Of a stretch of 64,000 nt of DNA, positions 51,872-59,782 are shown piece by piece. The DNA is from Aestuariicoccus sp032586235 (GTDB lineage: Bacteria; Pseudomonadota; Alphaproteobacteria; Rhodobacterales; Rhodobacteraceae). Location of the stretch: assembly GCF_032586235.1 (NCBI RefSeq), contig NZ_JAWHTD010000010.1, positions 1 through 64,000 on the forward strand. Reading direction: 5' to 3'. Every line of letters begins with the position of its first letter. Within the stretch, counting starts at the first letter, position 1. Below the pieces are notes generated by a model. The model saw only the letters and a program-made list of their open reading frames with translations. It made no database searches and was not told the DNA's origin. Position numbers and translations under genes: made by a program.

Positions 51872-52735
51872 ATGACACGCACCCCCGCCTTCGGGCTTGC
51901 CCTCGCGACCTTCGGCGCGCTGACGCTGACGCCGGATGCGCTCTTCATGCGCTGGTCGGGCATGGCGGGATTGCAGATGCTGGGCTGGCGCGGCCTCTGC
52001 CTCGGCACGCTCTTTCTGCTACTCTGGCTGATGACGAGCCGCGCGCGTGCCTTCGATCTGCGCGCGGCGCTCACAGGCCCGGGCCTGATCGTGATCGCGG
52101 CGCAATATTTCAACGCCCTGCTGTTTCCTGTGGGCATCGCCACCGCGCCGGTCGCGGTGATGCTGCTGGGCGTGGCCACCGCGCCGGTTTGGGCCGCGCT
52201 GTTGTCGGGGCTGATCTTCGGCGAGCGCACGCCGCGCGCCACCTGGGTCGCGATCCTCTTCGTGCTGGCGGGCATTGCCCTCGCCGTCAGCGGCAAGGGC
52301 GACCTGGCGGTCAGCCCCGGCGCTCTGGCGGGGGCGGTCTGCGGGCTGGGCGTGGCGCTGTCGCTGGCCACGAATTTCACCATGCTGCGCCAGGCGCCTG
52401 AGGTGCCGCTGCTGCTGGCCATCGGCATCGGCGCCTTGCTTGCCGGATCGACCGGCTGGCTCGCCACCGGACCCGCGCAGATGACCCAAGGCACGCTCTG
52501 GGCGATCCTCGTGACCGGGCTGGTGATCCTGCCGGTGTCGTTCTTTTCGCTGTCCTTCGCCGCGCGCCACACGGCGGCGGCCAATGTCAGTCTGTTGCTC
52601 TTGCTGGAAACCGCGCTTGGCCCGGTCTGGGTCTGGCTCGGCACCGGAGAGGCGCCGACCCCCCGCATGATCGCGGGGGGCGCGGTCGTGATCGTGACGC
52701 TGGCGCTTTACCTTTCGCGCCAGCTGCGCCGCTAG
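51872..52735 (+). CDS. EamA-family transporter
   Basis: A 287-residue membrane protein with about ten helices in two EamA repeats (about 5-130 and 145-280). Visible family traits are VAVMLLGVATAPVWAALLSG and LIFGERTPRATW in the first repeat and LLLLLETALGPVWVWLGTGE in the second. The substrate is unknown. Its stop codon and that of the convergent helicase gene share the palindrome CTAG at 52732-52735, so no room exists for a terminator between them. Confidence 0.87.
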   Translation: MTRTPAFGLALATFGALTLTPDALFMRWSGMAGLQMLGWRGLCLGTLFLLLWLMTSRARAFDLRAALTGPGLIVIAAQYFNALLFPVGIATAPVAVMLLGVATAPVWAALLSGLIFGERTPRATWVAILFVLAGIALAVSGKGDLAVSPGALAGAVCGLGVALSLATNFTMLRQAPEVPLLLAIGIGALLAGSTGWLATGPAQMTQGTLWAILVTGLVILPVSFFSLSFAARHTAAANVSLLLLLETALGPVWVWLGTGEAPTPRMIAGGAVVIVTLALYLSRQLRR

Positions 52736-53970
52736 GCGGCCTTGCGCCGCGCACGGCCCGGACGGTTGCGCCGCTGGGACCGAGGCTTGGCGCCGTCCCT
52801 GCGGGGCGCGCCGCCGCGCTTGGGCGCGGGCGTGTCGACACCCTCCCAGGGTCGGCCCGAGGCGACGGGGATCTCCGTCTTCATCACCTTCTGGATCGCG
52901 CGCAGCTCCTTGACTTCGTCAGGCGCGCAAAAGGCCACCGCCTGCCCGTCCATGCCCGCACGCGCGGTCCGACCGATACGGTGCACGTAATTGTCCGGCA
53001 CATTCGGCAGATCGTAGTTGTAGACATGCCGCACAGCCGGAATATCGAGCCCCCGCGCCGCCACATCGGTGGCCACCAGCACCCGCAGCTCGCCATCGCG
53101 GAAGGCCTTCAGCGCGCGGTCGCGCTGCCCCTGGCTCTTGTTGCCATGGATCGACCCGGCGGCAAAGCCGGCCTTCTGTAGCGACTTCATCAGCCGCTCG
53201 GCCCCGTGCTTGGTGCGCGCAAAGACCAGCGCCAGCTCGTCGCGATGCTTGTCCAGCAGTTCGACCAGCAGCGCCGATTTCTCGGCCTTGGCGATGAAAT
53301 GCAGCGACTGCGTGATCTTGTCGGCGGCCTTGCCCGGGGGCGAAACCTCGATCCGCTCGGGGTTTTTCAGATACGACCCGGCCAGTTCGGCCATCATCTT
53401 GGGCATCGTCGCCGAAAAGAGCATGGTCTGGCGGTCGTCCGGCAGATGCGGCACGATCTGACGCAGCGCATGGATGAACCCCATGTCGAGCATCTGGTCG
53501 GCCTCGTCCAGCACCAGGTATTTCGCCTGGCCCAGCCGCACCGCGCGGCGCTCAAGCAGGTCGATCAGCCGGCCCGGCGTCGCCACCAGGATATCGGTGC
53601 CCTTCTCCAGCCGGTTGGCCTGCGCATTCAGCGACTGGCCGCCCACGACCAACCCGATCTTCATCCGCGTGCCTTCTGTAAGCGCGCGCAGCACGGCGAC
53701 GATCTGGCCCGCCAGTTCGCGCGTGGGCGCCAGAACCAGCCCCTGAACCTCTTTCGGCGCGGGGCGGCCCATCTCGGCGATGCGCGTGACCAGCGGCACG
53801 CCGAAGGCGGCGGTCTTGCCGGTGCCGGTCTGCGCCAGCCCCATCACATCGCGCCCCTCCAGCGCCAGCGGGATCGCCCGCGCCTGGATCGGGGTGGGCT
53901 GGGTCAGCCCCATGTCGTTCAGCCGCTGCAACACTGCATCCGGCAGACCCATCGTGGTAAAATCAGTCAA
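52732..53970 (-). CDS. DEAD-box RNA helicase (RhlE-like)
   Basis: An ATP-dependent RNA helicase of about 412 residues. Motifs in order are the Q motif GLTQPTPIQARAIPLAL, AQTGTGKTAAFG (Walker A), APTRELAGQI, ATPGRLIDL, VLDEADQMLDMGF (DEAD), LFSATMPK (SAT), VATDVAARGLDIP and YVHRIGRTARAG. The C-terminus is a short basic tail (RRDGAKPRSQRRNRPGRARR) for RNA contact. I prefer the TTG at 53970, which gives LTDFTTMGLPD, after an AGAGAGAGACGA leader. Such helicases act in cold adaptation and ribosome assembly. The leader contains two hairpins that could regulate translation. Confidence 0.92.
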   Translation of the reverse strand: MTDFTTMGLPDAVLQRLNDMGLTQPTPIQARAIPLALEGRDVMGLAQTGTGKTAAFGVPLVTRIAEMGRPAPKEVQGLVLAPTRELAGQIVAVLRALTEGTRMKIGLVVGGQSLNAQANRLEKGTDILVATPGRLIDLLERRAVRLGQAKYLVLDEADQMLDMGFIHALRQIVPHLPDDRQTMLFSATMPKMMAELAGSYLKNPERIEVSPPGKAADKITQSLHFIAKAEKSALLVELLDKHRDELALVFARTKHGAERLMKSLQKAGFAAGSIHGNKSQGQRDRALKAFRDGELRVLVATDVAARGLDIPAVRHVYNYDLPNVPDNYVHRIGRTARAGMDGQAVAFCAPDEVKELRAIQKVMKTEIPVASGRPWEGVDTPAPKRGGAPRRDGAKPRSQRRNRPGRARRKAA

Positions 53971-54304
53971 AATTCGTCTCTCTCTACCCCGTATCGAAAA
54001 ACGGGGCCACACGGCCCCCCGGGCCGTCTCGGTGGAAAAGCGATGTCCGCCCCGCCGGCCTCGTGCCGGTCGCGGGCGCCCGCCCCTGCTCCACGCGTGA
54101 TGTTGGAAGCTTGCGTTTCCTCATCCCCGCCGCATAAGGCTCTGGGGCGGCTCACGCGGCCAACAGGAAACTTGGTAGGGACATGGGCCGCGCGCGTACC
54201 AAAGTCAACCACCTATGCGGAAATGCACGCAATGAGGTGTTGGCCTCGCCCGCCGCATTTGGCAAAAGCGTAAGACGACCGACAGACGCGAGGACATCCG
54301 GCGC
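53971..54304. other. Intergenic region between helicase and fur genes
   Basis: This 334-bp divergent gap holds no convincing gene. Its left part is the helicase leader with two hairpins: CCCCGT/ACGGGG (53987-53992 with 54001-54006) and ACGGCCC/GGGCCGT (54011-54017 with 54021-54027). The right part contains AT-richer sequence in front of fur and presumably both promoters. Confidence 0.5.
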
Positions 54305-54715
54305 ATGGCCGACACCATCACCAGCCGCTGCGAGGCAAAAGGCCTGCGCATGACCGACCAGCGCCGCATCATCGCCGAGGTGCTGCAAGAGGCGACCGAT
54401 CACCCGGATGTCGAAGAGCTCTACGCCCGCGCCTCTGCGCGCGATCCGCGCATCTCCATCGCGACCGTCTACCGCACGGTCAAGCTCTTCGAAGAGGCGG
54501 GCATTCTCGACAAGGTCGAATTCGGCGACGGCCGCGCCCGCTACGAGGATGCCGAACGCGACCACCACGACCACCTGATCGACATGAATTCCGGCGAGGT
54601 GATCGAATTCCTCGACCCCGAAATCGAGGCCCTGCAGGAAAAGATCGCCGAGAAACTGGGCTACCGGCTCAAGGGCCACCGCCTCGAACTCTACGGCGTC
54701 CCGCTCAAGAAATAG
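54305..54715 (+). CDS. fur: Fur-family metalloregulator (Fur/Mur)
   Basis: A 136-residue repressor. The winged helix (about residues 8-85) includes TDQRRIIAEVLQEATDHPD and the recognition helix ISIATVYRTVKLFEEAG. The dimerisation domain carries the metal-site sequence ERDHHDHLIDMNSGEVIEF. The C-terminal structural-zinc cysteines found in many Fur proteins are absent. In Rhodobacterales and Rhizobiales such proteins often respond to manganese (Mur) rather than iron; which applies here is unknown. The last third is duplicated directly downstream. Confidence 0.9.
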   Translation: MADTITSRCEAKGLRMTDQRRIIAEVLQEATDHPDVEELYARASARDPRISIATVYRTVKLFEEAGILDKVEFGDGRARYEDAERDHHDHLIDMNSGEVIEFLDPEIEALQEKIAEKLGYRLKGHRLELYGVPLKK

Positions 54716-54741
54716 CGCCCCGCCGCCCTGCTCATCTGGTC

Positions 54742-54930
54742 ATGTATACCCCAGACCACCTGATCAACATGAACTGCGGCGAGGTGATCGATTTTCTCGT
54801 CCCGGAAATCGAGGCCCTGCAGGAAAAGATCGCAAGCAATCTGGACGACCGTCTCAAGGGCCACCGCCGCACCCTCTACGGCGCCCGGTCCAAAAAAATA
54901 GCGCCCCGCGCCCCCTTCACTGATCCATAA
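54742..54930 (+). pseudogene. Tandem partial duplication of the fur 3' end
   Basis: Bases about 54754-54900 repeat fur bases about 54569-54714 at an offset of 185-186 bp. The translated copy, DHLINMNCGEVIDFLVPEIE then ALQEKIASNL, closely follows the Fur C-terminus, with changes such as S to C and D to V and an altered tail. The copy lacks the DNA-binding domain and any ribosome binding site, so it is a gene fragment. The unit also carries the intergenic repeat element after the stop codon (54734-54750 and 54921-54940). Confidence 0.85.
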
Positions 54931-54987
54931 ATATCCCGGGGGGTGTGGGGGGCTGGCCCCCCACTCCGGTCGGCGCCGCAGGCGCCG
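54921..54987. repeat. Dispersed repeat copy with two hairpins (fur/aldolase ends)
   Basis: TGATCCATAAATATCCCGGG is followed by hairpins GTGGGGGG-ctgg-CCCCCCAC (54945-54964) and CGGCGCC-gca-GGCGCCG (54971-54987). The GGGGCTGGCCCC centre is shared with the copy at 7941-7991. It sits at the end of the aldolase gene and probably terminates it. Confidence 0.6.
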
Positions 54988-54995
54988 AAACCAGA

Positions 54996-55898
54996 TCAGC
55001 CTGACGCCGCCGCGATCTTGTCGATATTGGCCCCCAGCGCCGCGTTGAACTCCGCCTCCGATTGCTGCTTCGACAGCCCCTCGGTCAGCGCGCGCGAGAA
55101 CGACGCGATCATCTTGGGCTGGCGCGCCAGACGCTCGCAGGCCTCGTCGGTGGAATAGCCGCCCGACAGCGCCACGACCCGCATCACCCCCGGATGATCG
55201 GCGAGATCGTCGTAAAGCCCGTCCTCGCTCGGGATCGTCAGCTTGAGCATCACCTCCTCGCACTCGCCCAGCCGGTCCAGATGGGTCAGGATCGCGGCCT
55301 TCAGCATCGCCTCGGCCTCGGCCTTGGTCTCGGAATGGATGTTGACCTCGGGCTCGATGATAGGGATCAGCCCCGCGTCCAGCACCGTCCGCGCCACCGC
55401 GAATTGCTGGCCCACCACAGCCTCGATCCCCGCCTGATTGGCCGACTGGATCACCGACCGTTCCTTGGTCCCGAAGATGCCGAACCCGTTCGCGTCGGCC
55501 AGCAGATCGGCCAGACCCGGCATCGGCTTCATCAGCTGCACGCCGTCCTTTTCTTCCTCCAGACCCTTGTCGATCTTGAGGAACGGCACGATCCCGCGGT
55601 CCTCCCACAGCAGCTGCGCCACCGGCTTGCCGTCGATCTCGCCGCGCATGGTGCGCTCGAACAGGATCGCGCCGATCACCTTGTCGTTGGTAAAGCAGGG
55701 CGCGGTGATGATGCGCGCGCGCATCGCGTGGATCTCGGCGAACATCTCTTCGTCACCCGCGTAATCGCTTTCCTCGACGCCGTAGAGCCGCAGCGCCTTG
55801 GGCGTCGAGCCGCCCGACTGGTCCAGCGCGGCGATGAAGCCGCTGGCGCTGCGCATCTGCTCGGCCTGCTTTGCCGTCACGTCCGGATCGGTTCCCAT
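54996..55898 (-). CDS. fda: Fructose-bisphosphate aldolase, class I
   Basis: A 300-residue Schiff-base aldolase of glycolysis and gluconeogenesis. Family segments are SGFIAALDQSGGSTPKAL, FERTMRGEIDGKPVAQLLWE, GIVPFLKIDKGLEEEKDGVQ and DAGLIPIIEPEVNIHSETKA, with the Schiff-base lysine expected in VMLKLTIPSEDG. GGAG precedes the ATG at 55898; the upstream in-frame extension is rejected. A LacI-type palindrome lies about 80 bp upstream, matching the one before zwf, so the gene may share sugar-responsive control with the zwf operon. Confidence 0.93.
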   Translation of the reverse strand: MGTDPDVTAKQAEQMRSASGFIAALDQSGGSTPKALRLYGVEESDYAGDEEMFAEIHAMRARIITAPCFTNDKVIGAILFERTMRGEIDGKPVAQLLWEDRGIVPFLKIDKGLEEEKDGVQLMKPMPGLADLLADANGFGIFGTKERSVIQSANQAGIEAVVGQQFAVARTVLDAGLIPIIEPEVNIHSETKAEAEAMLKAAILTHLDRLGECEEVMLKLTIPSEDGLYDDLADHPGVMRVVALSGGYSTDEACERLARQPKMIASFSRALTEGLSKQQSEAEFNAALGANIDKIAAASG

Positions 55899-55978
55899 CT
55901 TTCGCTCCACCCTTTGAAATCCATGATCGTCCAAAGGATTACCTTATGCACAGCCCCGCGCCTAGCCGTCGCGCGCGG

Positions 55979-55992
55979 GGTTATCGCTAACC
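55979..55992. promoter_or_regulatory. LacI-type operator upstream of the aldolase gene
   Basis: GGTTATCGCTAACC differs from the operator core before zwf (GTTAGCGCTAAC) at one base. It overlaps the last codons of the P450 gene and lies 81 bp upstream of the aldolase start, at a suitable place for a promoter operator. Confidence 0.6.
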
Positions 55993-57357
55993 TTCGTCGC
56001 TAACATGGGCCTTGCGGGGCGTGATGCGCAGCCAAATCCCGCCCCGCGCCCGGACGGTCAGATGCGCAACCGGCTCGGGAACCCGTTCGGGCAGCGCCTC
56101 GACCCGCAGATCCCGCAGCAAAAGCGCCAGCAACAGAACCCCCTCGGCCATGGCGAAACCGGCCCCCGTGCAGACACGCGGACCGGCCGAGAACGGCATA
56201 TAGGCCTCGCGCGCGCAAGACCGGCCGTTGTCGGTGCCCCAGCGGGCGGGGTCGAAACCGTCCGGGTTCTCCCACAGCCGTTCGTGCCGGTGCAGATGCC
56301 AGGGGCTCAGCACCATCTGCGCGCCTTTCGGAATAACCCGGTCGCGAAAGCGTTCGGCCCGCGTGGTCTCGCGCACCATCATCGGCACCGGCGGATAAAG
56401 CCGCAGCGCCTCGCGGAACACGTCCCGCGTCACGCGCAGGTTCGACAGGCTGGCGAAATCCTCCGTCAGGTTTTGCGCCTCCTGCGCCACTCTCTCCTGC
56501 CACTCGGGATGCGTGGCCAGCAGATAAAGCGCCCAGGCCAGAGCGCTGGCGCTGGTCTCGTGCCCGGCCAGGAAAAAGATCGCCACCTGATCGACCATTT
56601 CCCCGGCGGTAAAGGTCTCGCCGGTCTCGGGGTCGGGCGTGGTCATGATCTTGGTCGCCAAATCCTCCGGCGCGGTCCCTGCGCGGATCGCCTTCATCCG
56701 CGCCTCGGTCAGCTCTCCGATCAGCCCCCGGATGCGCCGCGCCGCCGCCCTCGTGTCGCGCCGGAAAAACCGCGGCATCCAGCGCGGCAGCGGGACAAAG
56801 GCCGCAAGGTTCAGGATCGGCTGGGTGCGCTGATAAGCGCGGAATTCGCGGAACACGTCCTGCGCCACGCGATCCTCGATGGGGATCGAAAAGAGCGTGC
56901 GAAAGATCACATCCGCCGCCGCATGGCTGGTCTGCTCCTCGATCTCGACCACCTCGCCCGCGCGCGCCGCAAGCCGCGCCCGCGCCGATTGCGCGGCGGC
57001 GAACATCGCGGGCCAGGTGGCGCGCAGGCGACCGCCCTCGAACGCGGGATCGATGATCCGACGCTGCCGCTCCCATGTCGCGCCGTTGGTTAGAAAGACC
57101 GACTGCCCCAGCAGCGGCCGCAGCCCCTCGCCGATCCGGTCGGATTTCGGAAAATCGCGCGGCCGGTCCTTCAGCACGGTCTTCACCAGATCGGGCTGGT
57201 TGAGCAGATACGACCGGAAGAACGGCGTGCGAAACTCGGCCATCCAGGCGCGGTAAAGCCGCGCGGGCTGCGCCGACAGTATGTCGGCCCGAAAGAGCCG
57301 CGCATAACGCCAGAGCGACACCTTGTCGGGCCGCGACGGCGGCTTGGGTGGGATCAT
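55987..57357 (-). CDS. Cytochrome P450
   Basis: A 456-residue haem monooxygenase. The I-helix oxygen-binding motif is AGHETSAS at 264-271, the ExxR motif is EALR at 316-319, and the haem-ligand loop is FSAGPRVCTGAGFA with C396. All core motifs are intact. No membrane anchor is seen, so it is soluble. Redox partners are not encoded nearby. The start overlaps the stop of the upstream hydrolase-like gene as ATGA, so the two are coupled. The native substrate is unknown; a hydrophobic, possibly lipid-derived one is suggested by the neighbour. Confidence 0.93.
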   Translation of the reverse strand: MIPPKPPSRPDKVSLWRYARLFRADILSAQPARLYRAWMAEFRTPFFRSYLLNQPDLVKTVLKDRPRDFPKSDRIGEGLRPLLGQSVFLTNGATWERQRRIIDPAFEGGRLRATWPAMFAAAQSARARLAARAGEVVEIEEQTSHAAADVIFRTLFSIPIEDRVAQDVFREFRAYQRTQPILNLAAFVPLPRWMPRFFRRDTRAAARRIRGLIGELTEARMKAIRAGTAPEDLATKIMTTPDPETGETFTAGEMVDQVAIFFLAGHETSASALAWALYLLATHPEWQERVAQEAQNLTEDFASLSNLRVTRDVFREALRLYPPVPMMVRETTRAERFRDRVIPKGAQMVLSPWHLHRHERLWENPDGFDPARWGTDNGRSCAREAYMPFSAGPRVCTGAGFAMAEGVLLLALLLRDLRVEALPERVPEPVAHLTVRARGGIWLRITPRKAHVSDEG

Positions 57358-58583
57358 GCCGCCACGCTGGTGAATTTCGACGCCGGCACATCGATCCGGC
57401 TGGCAGACGGTGGCCTTCCGGCATAGCGCGCGCCCAAAGTCACGGGCCCGGCGGTGATCTGGAAATAATCGTAATCCAGCGGCCGGTCGAAGGCGCAGAG
57501 ATACTGGAAATGCAGCCGGAAGAACCGCCAGCGCAGTTCGGCCCACCTCTCGGGCGACAGCGACTTGGTGAACTGCGCCGAAAAGACCAGCGGCCATTTC
57601 TTGTTCTCGGGCGCCACCCCCGACACCGCCACCGGATCGCAAAGCGCAAAGGCGCAGCCGTCGCCGGGGGCGGTCACGTCGACCCAGGTCAGCTCTTCGC
57701 GGGCGCTGAGATACCGCAGATCGGCGCGCAGCCGGTCGGCGCGGCGCAGGAAGGACACCATCGGCACCACTTGGCCGAGGCTCAGAAACGCCAGCGCCGG
57801 GCCGTTCGCGGGCACCCGGCCCGCGCGGATGAGATCGGCGAGGATCGACACCGCCAGATGCGCACCCGAGCTGTGGCCCACCACCAGAACCTCGTCGACA
57901 TCGTCCCTCAGCGCCGCCGCGATGGTCTCGGCGAACTCGGCCATCCGCGCCTCAAGCTCGGGTGGATTTGCGCCGCGATAACGCGCCGAATAGGCATAGT
58001 CATGCATCAGGTAATAGGCGAAAAGCTTGCCGTCCCTGGCCTGGAACCAGCGCAACACCACGACCACGATCCCCGCCCAGACACCAAGCCCCAGCGCCGT
58101 CGCGACGAGGCCCAGCCAGGGGCCGAGGACCCCCACCACCGCGAACCCCGCCCAGCCCAAAAGCACCGCCACCAGAAGCTGAAACAGCAGCATCCCGATG
58201 GGATAAAGCGCTGCGATCACCGGCCCCTTGCGCAGCATCATCAACCGCCGCATCGCGCCCGTGCCGATATATTCCCAAGCCGTGCGAACCAGCTGCCAAT
58301 AGGTCGCGGGGATAGAGGTCGACATGCTCTGGCGCACGATATCCGACCAGACCAGCACCTCGACATCCGCCTGCACCTCGGCCCCGCCAATCCGCGCGTC
58401 CACATGCCAGCCGTAAGGGCCTTTGGTGGTCTTGGGCTTCAGCGCGATCTCATAGCCGCTGATCCCGGCCTGCGCGGCGCCCTCCTTGCGGTAAAGCTCG
58501 CGGTAGCGGCGGGGATGAATCGGGTCGTATCCCGGGATGTAGAACACCCGGCGACGGCGCACATCCTGACTCTGCTCTGCCAT
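57354..58583 (-). CDS. Membrane-anchored alpha/beta-hydrolase-like protein
   Basis: A 409-residue protein. The N-terminal 110 residues begin VFYIPGYDPIHPRRYRELYR, an oxyanion-type strand-loop of hydrolases. Two to three membrane helices follow (about 121-178; ALYPIGMLLFQLLVAVLLGW). The C-terminal domain has the nucleophile elbow VLVVGHSSGAHLA with S238. An aspartate and histidine could complete a triad, but I cannot assign them. It may be a lipase or esterase at the inner face of the membrane. GAGGAACC precedes the ATG. It overlaps the P450 gene by four bases, implying that the two products work together. Confidence 0.75.
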   Translation of the reverse strand: MAEQSQDVRRRRVFYIPGYDPIHPRRYRELYRKEGAAQAGISGYEIALKPKTTKGPYGWHVDARIGGAEVQADVEVLVWSDIVRQSMSTSIPATYWQLVRTAWEYIGTGAMRRLMMLRKGPVIAALYPIGMLLFQLLVAVLLGWAGFAVVGVLGPWLGLVATALGLGVWAGIVVVVLRWFQARDGKLFAYYLMHDYAYSARYRGANPPELEARMAEFAETIAAALRDDVDEVLVVGHSSGAHLAVSILADLIRAGRVPANGPALAFLSLGQVVPMVSFLRRADRLRADLRYLSAREELTWVDVTAPGDGCAFALCDPVAVSGVAPENKKWPLVFSAQFTKSLSPERWAELRWRFFRLHFQYLCAFDRPLDYDYFQITAGPVTLGARYAGRPPSASRIDVPASKFTSVAA

Positions 58584-58656
58584 GCTCTGGTTCCTCTTGC
58601 CCCGAGAATGCGCTTATCATCCCAATCCGGCAAGACTGTGGCGGCGGCTGAAACAA

Positions 58657-59409
58657 TCAGCCAAGCGCCCCCAGCGCCGGAAACGTGTCCAGCAGCCAGA
58701 ACGAAAACGTGGTGAACGCACCCGTCAGCAGCGCCAGCCCCACTGCCACCAACAGCAGCCCCATGACCTTCTCGATCAGCCCCATATGCCGCTTGATGCG
58801 CTGCATCAGCCCCATGGCCCGGGTCAGGAATATGGCCGCCAAAAGGAACGGCAACCCAAGCCCGGCGGCATAAACCCCCAGCAGCACGGTGCCCCGCGCG
58901 ACCGACGCCTCCGAGGCCGCAAGGCTCAGGATCGCGCCCAGCTGCGGGCCGATGCAGGGGGTCCAGCCAAAGGCGAAAGCCAGCCCCAGAATATAGGCGC
59001 CAAAGGCCGATCCTCCGGCATCACCCGCATCCATCCGCGCCTCGCGGTCGAGGAAGGGGATGCGGAAGACCCCAAGGAAATGCAGCCCGAAGAGGATCAC
59101 CACCGCACCTGAAATACGCGCCAGAAGCACCTGATTTTGCAAAAAGAACATGCCGAACGCCGAGGCGGTGAACCCCAGCAGTATAAAGATCGTCGACAGC
59201 CCCAGCACGAAAAACAGCGCCGCCACGATGGCCTTGCGGCGCGCCGCGCCCCCAGCCTCCATTTCGGCCAGGCTGACGCCGGACATATAGGCCAGATAAG
59301 GCGGCACGATGGGCAGCACGCAAGGGCTCAGGAACGAGATCACCCCCGCGAAAAGCGCCACCGCCATCGCCGGGGCAAGACTGGCGTCGATGATTTCGAT
59401 TCCGAACAT
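58657..59409 (-). CDS. ccdA: CcdA, thiol-reducing membrane protein
   Basis: A 250-residue protein with six helices that carries reducing power from thioredoxin across the inner membrane for cytochrome c maturation and other periplasmic thiols. The two redox cysteines lie in FLSPCVLPIVPPYLA (C30) and FGWTPCIGPQLGAILS (C152), as the CcdA/DsbD core requires. The length is standard. It complements ccmH and dsbB elsewhere in the window. It is divergent from tusA, with a perfect palindrome between the two genes. Confidence 0.93.
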   Translation of the reverse strand: MFGIEIIDASLAPAMAVALFAGVISFLSPCVLPIVPPYLAYMSGVSLAEMEAGGAARRKAIVAALFFVLGLSTIFILLGFTASAFGMFFLQNQVLLARISGAVVILFGLHFLGVFRIPFLDREARMDAGDAGGSAFGAYILGLAFAFGWTPCIGPQLGAILSLAASEASVARGTVLLGVYAAGLGLPFLLAAIFLTRAMGLMQRIKRHMGLIEKVMGLLLVAVGLALLTGAFTTFSFWLLDTFPALGALG

Positions 59410-59456
59410 GGAACACTCTTATGCCAGCCCGCGACTGGCGTCACCTGACCTTATGT

Positions 59457-59468
59457 CACAACGTTGTG
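59457..59468. promoter_or_regulatory. Palindromic candidate operator between ccdA and tusA
   Basis: CACAACGTTGTG is a perfect 12-bp palindrome in the 93-bp divergent gap, placed where it could control both promoters. The binding protein is unknown. Confidence 0.5.
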
Positions 59469-59502
59469 GACACTCTGTAATACATTGCCTAAGCCTGCCG
59501 CC

Positions 59503-59724
59503 ATGACCCACGATCTCGACGCCACCGGCCTGCTCTGCCCCCTGCCCGTGCTGAAGGCGCGCAAGCGCCTGTCTGCCCTGCAACCGGGCGAGACCCTGCG
59601 CCTTGTGACCGACGATCCGGCGGCGATCGTCGACGTGCCACACTTCTGCACCGAGGCCGGGCACATCATCGAGGCCCAGACCGAAGACGGCGCGGCCATT
59701 ATCTGGGTCATCCGCAAGGGTTGA
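59503..59724 (+). CDS. TusA/SirA-family sulfur carrier
   Basis: A 73-residue sulfur-transfer protein. The sulfur-carrying cysteine is C12 in the family motif LLCPLPVLKARKRL (CPxP). It has the usual beta-alpha-beta length and ends IIWVIRKG. TusA passes sulfur for tRNA thiolation, molybdenum cofactor synthesis or other routes. The start at 59503 matches the conserved MTHDLDATGLLCPLP beginning; the upstream in-frame extension is discarded. A hairpin follows between it and rne. Confidence 0.9.
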   Translation: MTHDLDATGLLCPLPVLKARKRLSALQPGETLRLVTDDPAAIVDVPHFCTEAGHIIEAQTEDGAAIIWVIRKG

Positions 59725-59728
59725 ACGC

Positions 59729-59758
59729 AAAACGCCCGGGGCCTGTCGGCACCGGGCG
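59729..59758 (-). terminator. Terminator of rne
   Basis: CGCCCGG (59733-59739) pairs with CCGGGCG (59752-59758). Read on the minus strand the stem is followed by TTTT, as expected at the end of the rne transcript. It also lies just after the tusA stop. Confidence 0.75.
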
Positions 59759-59782
59759 CTTGCATGGATATTCAGGTCCGGC

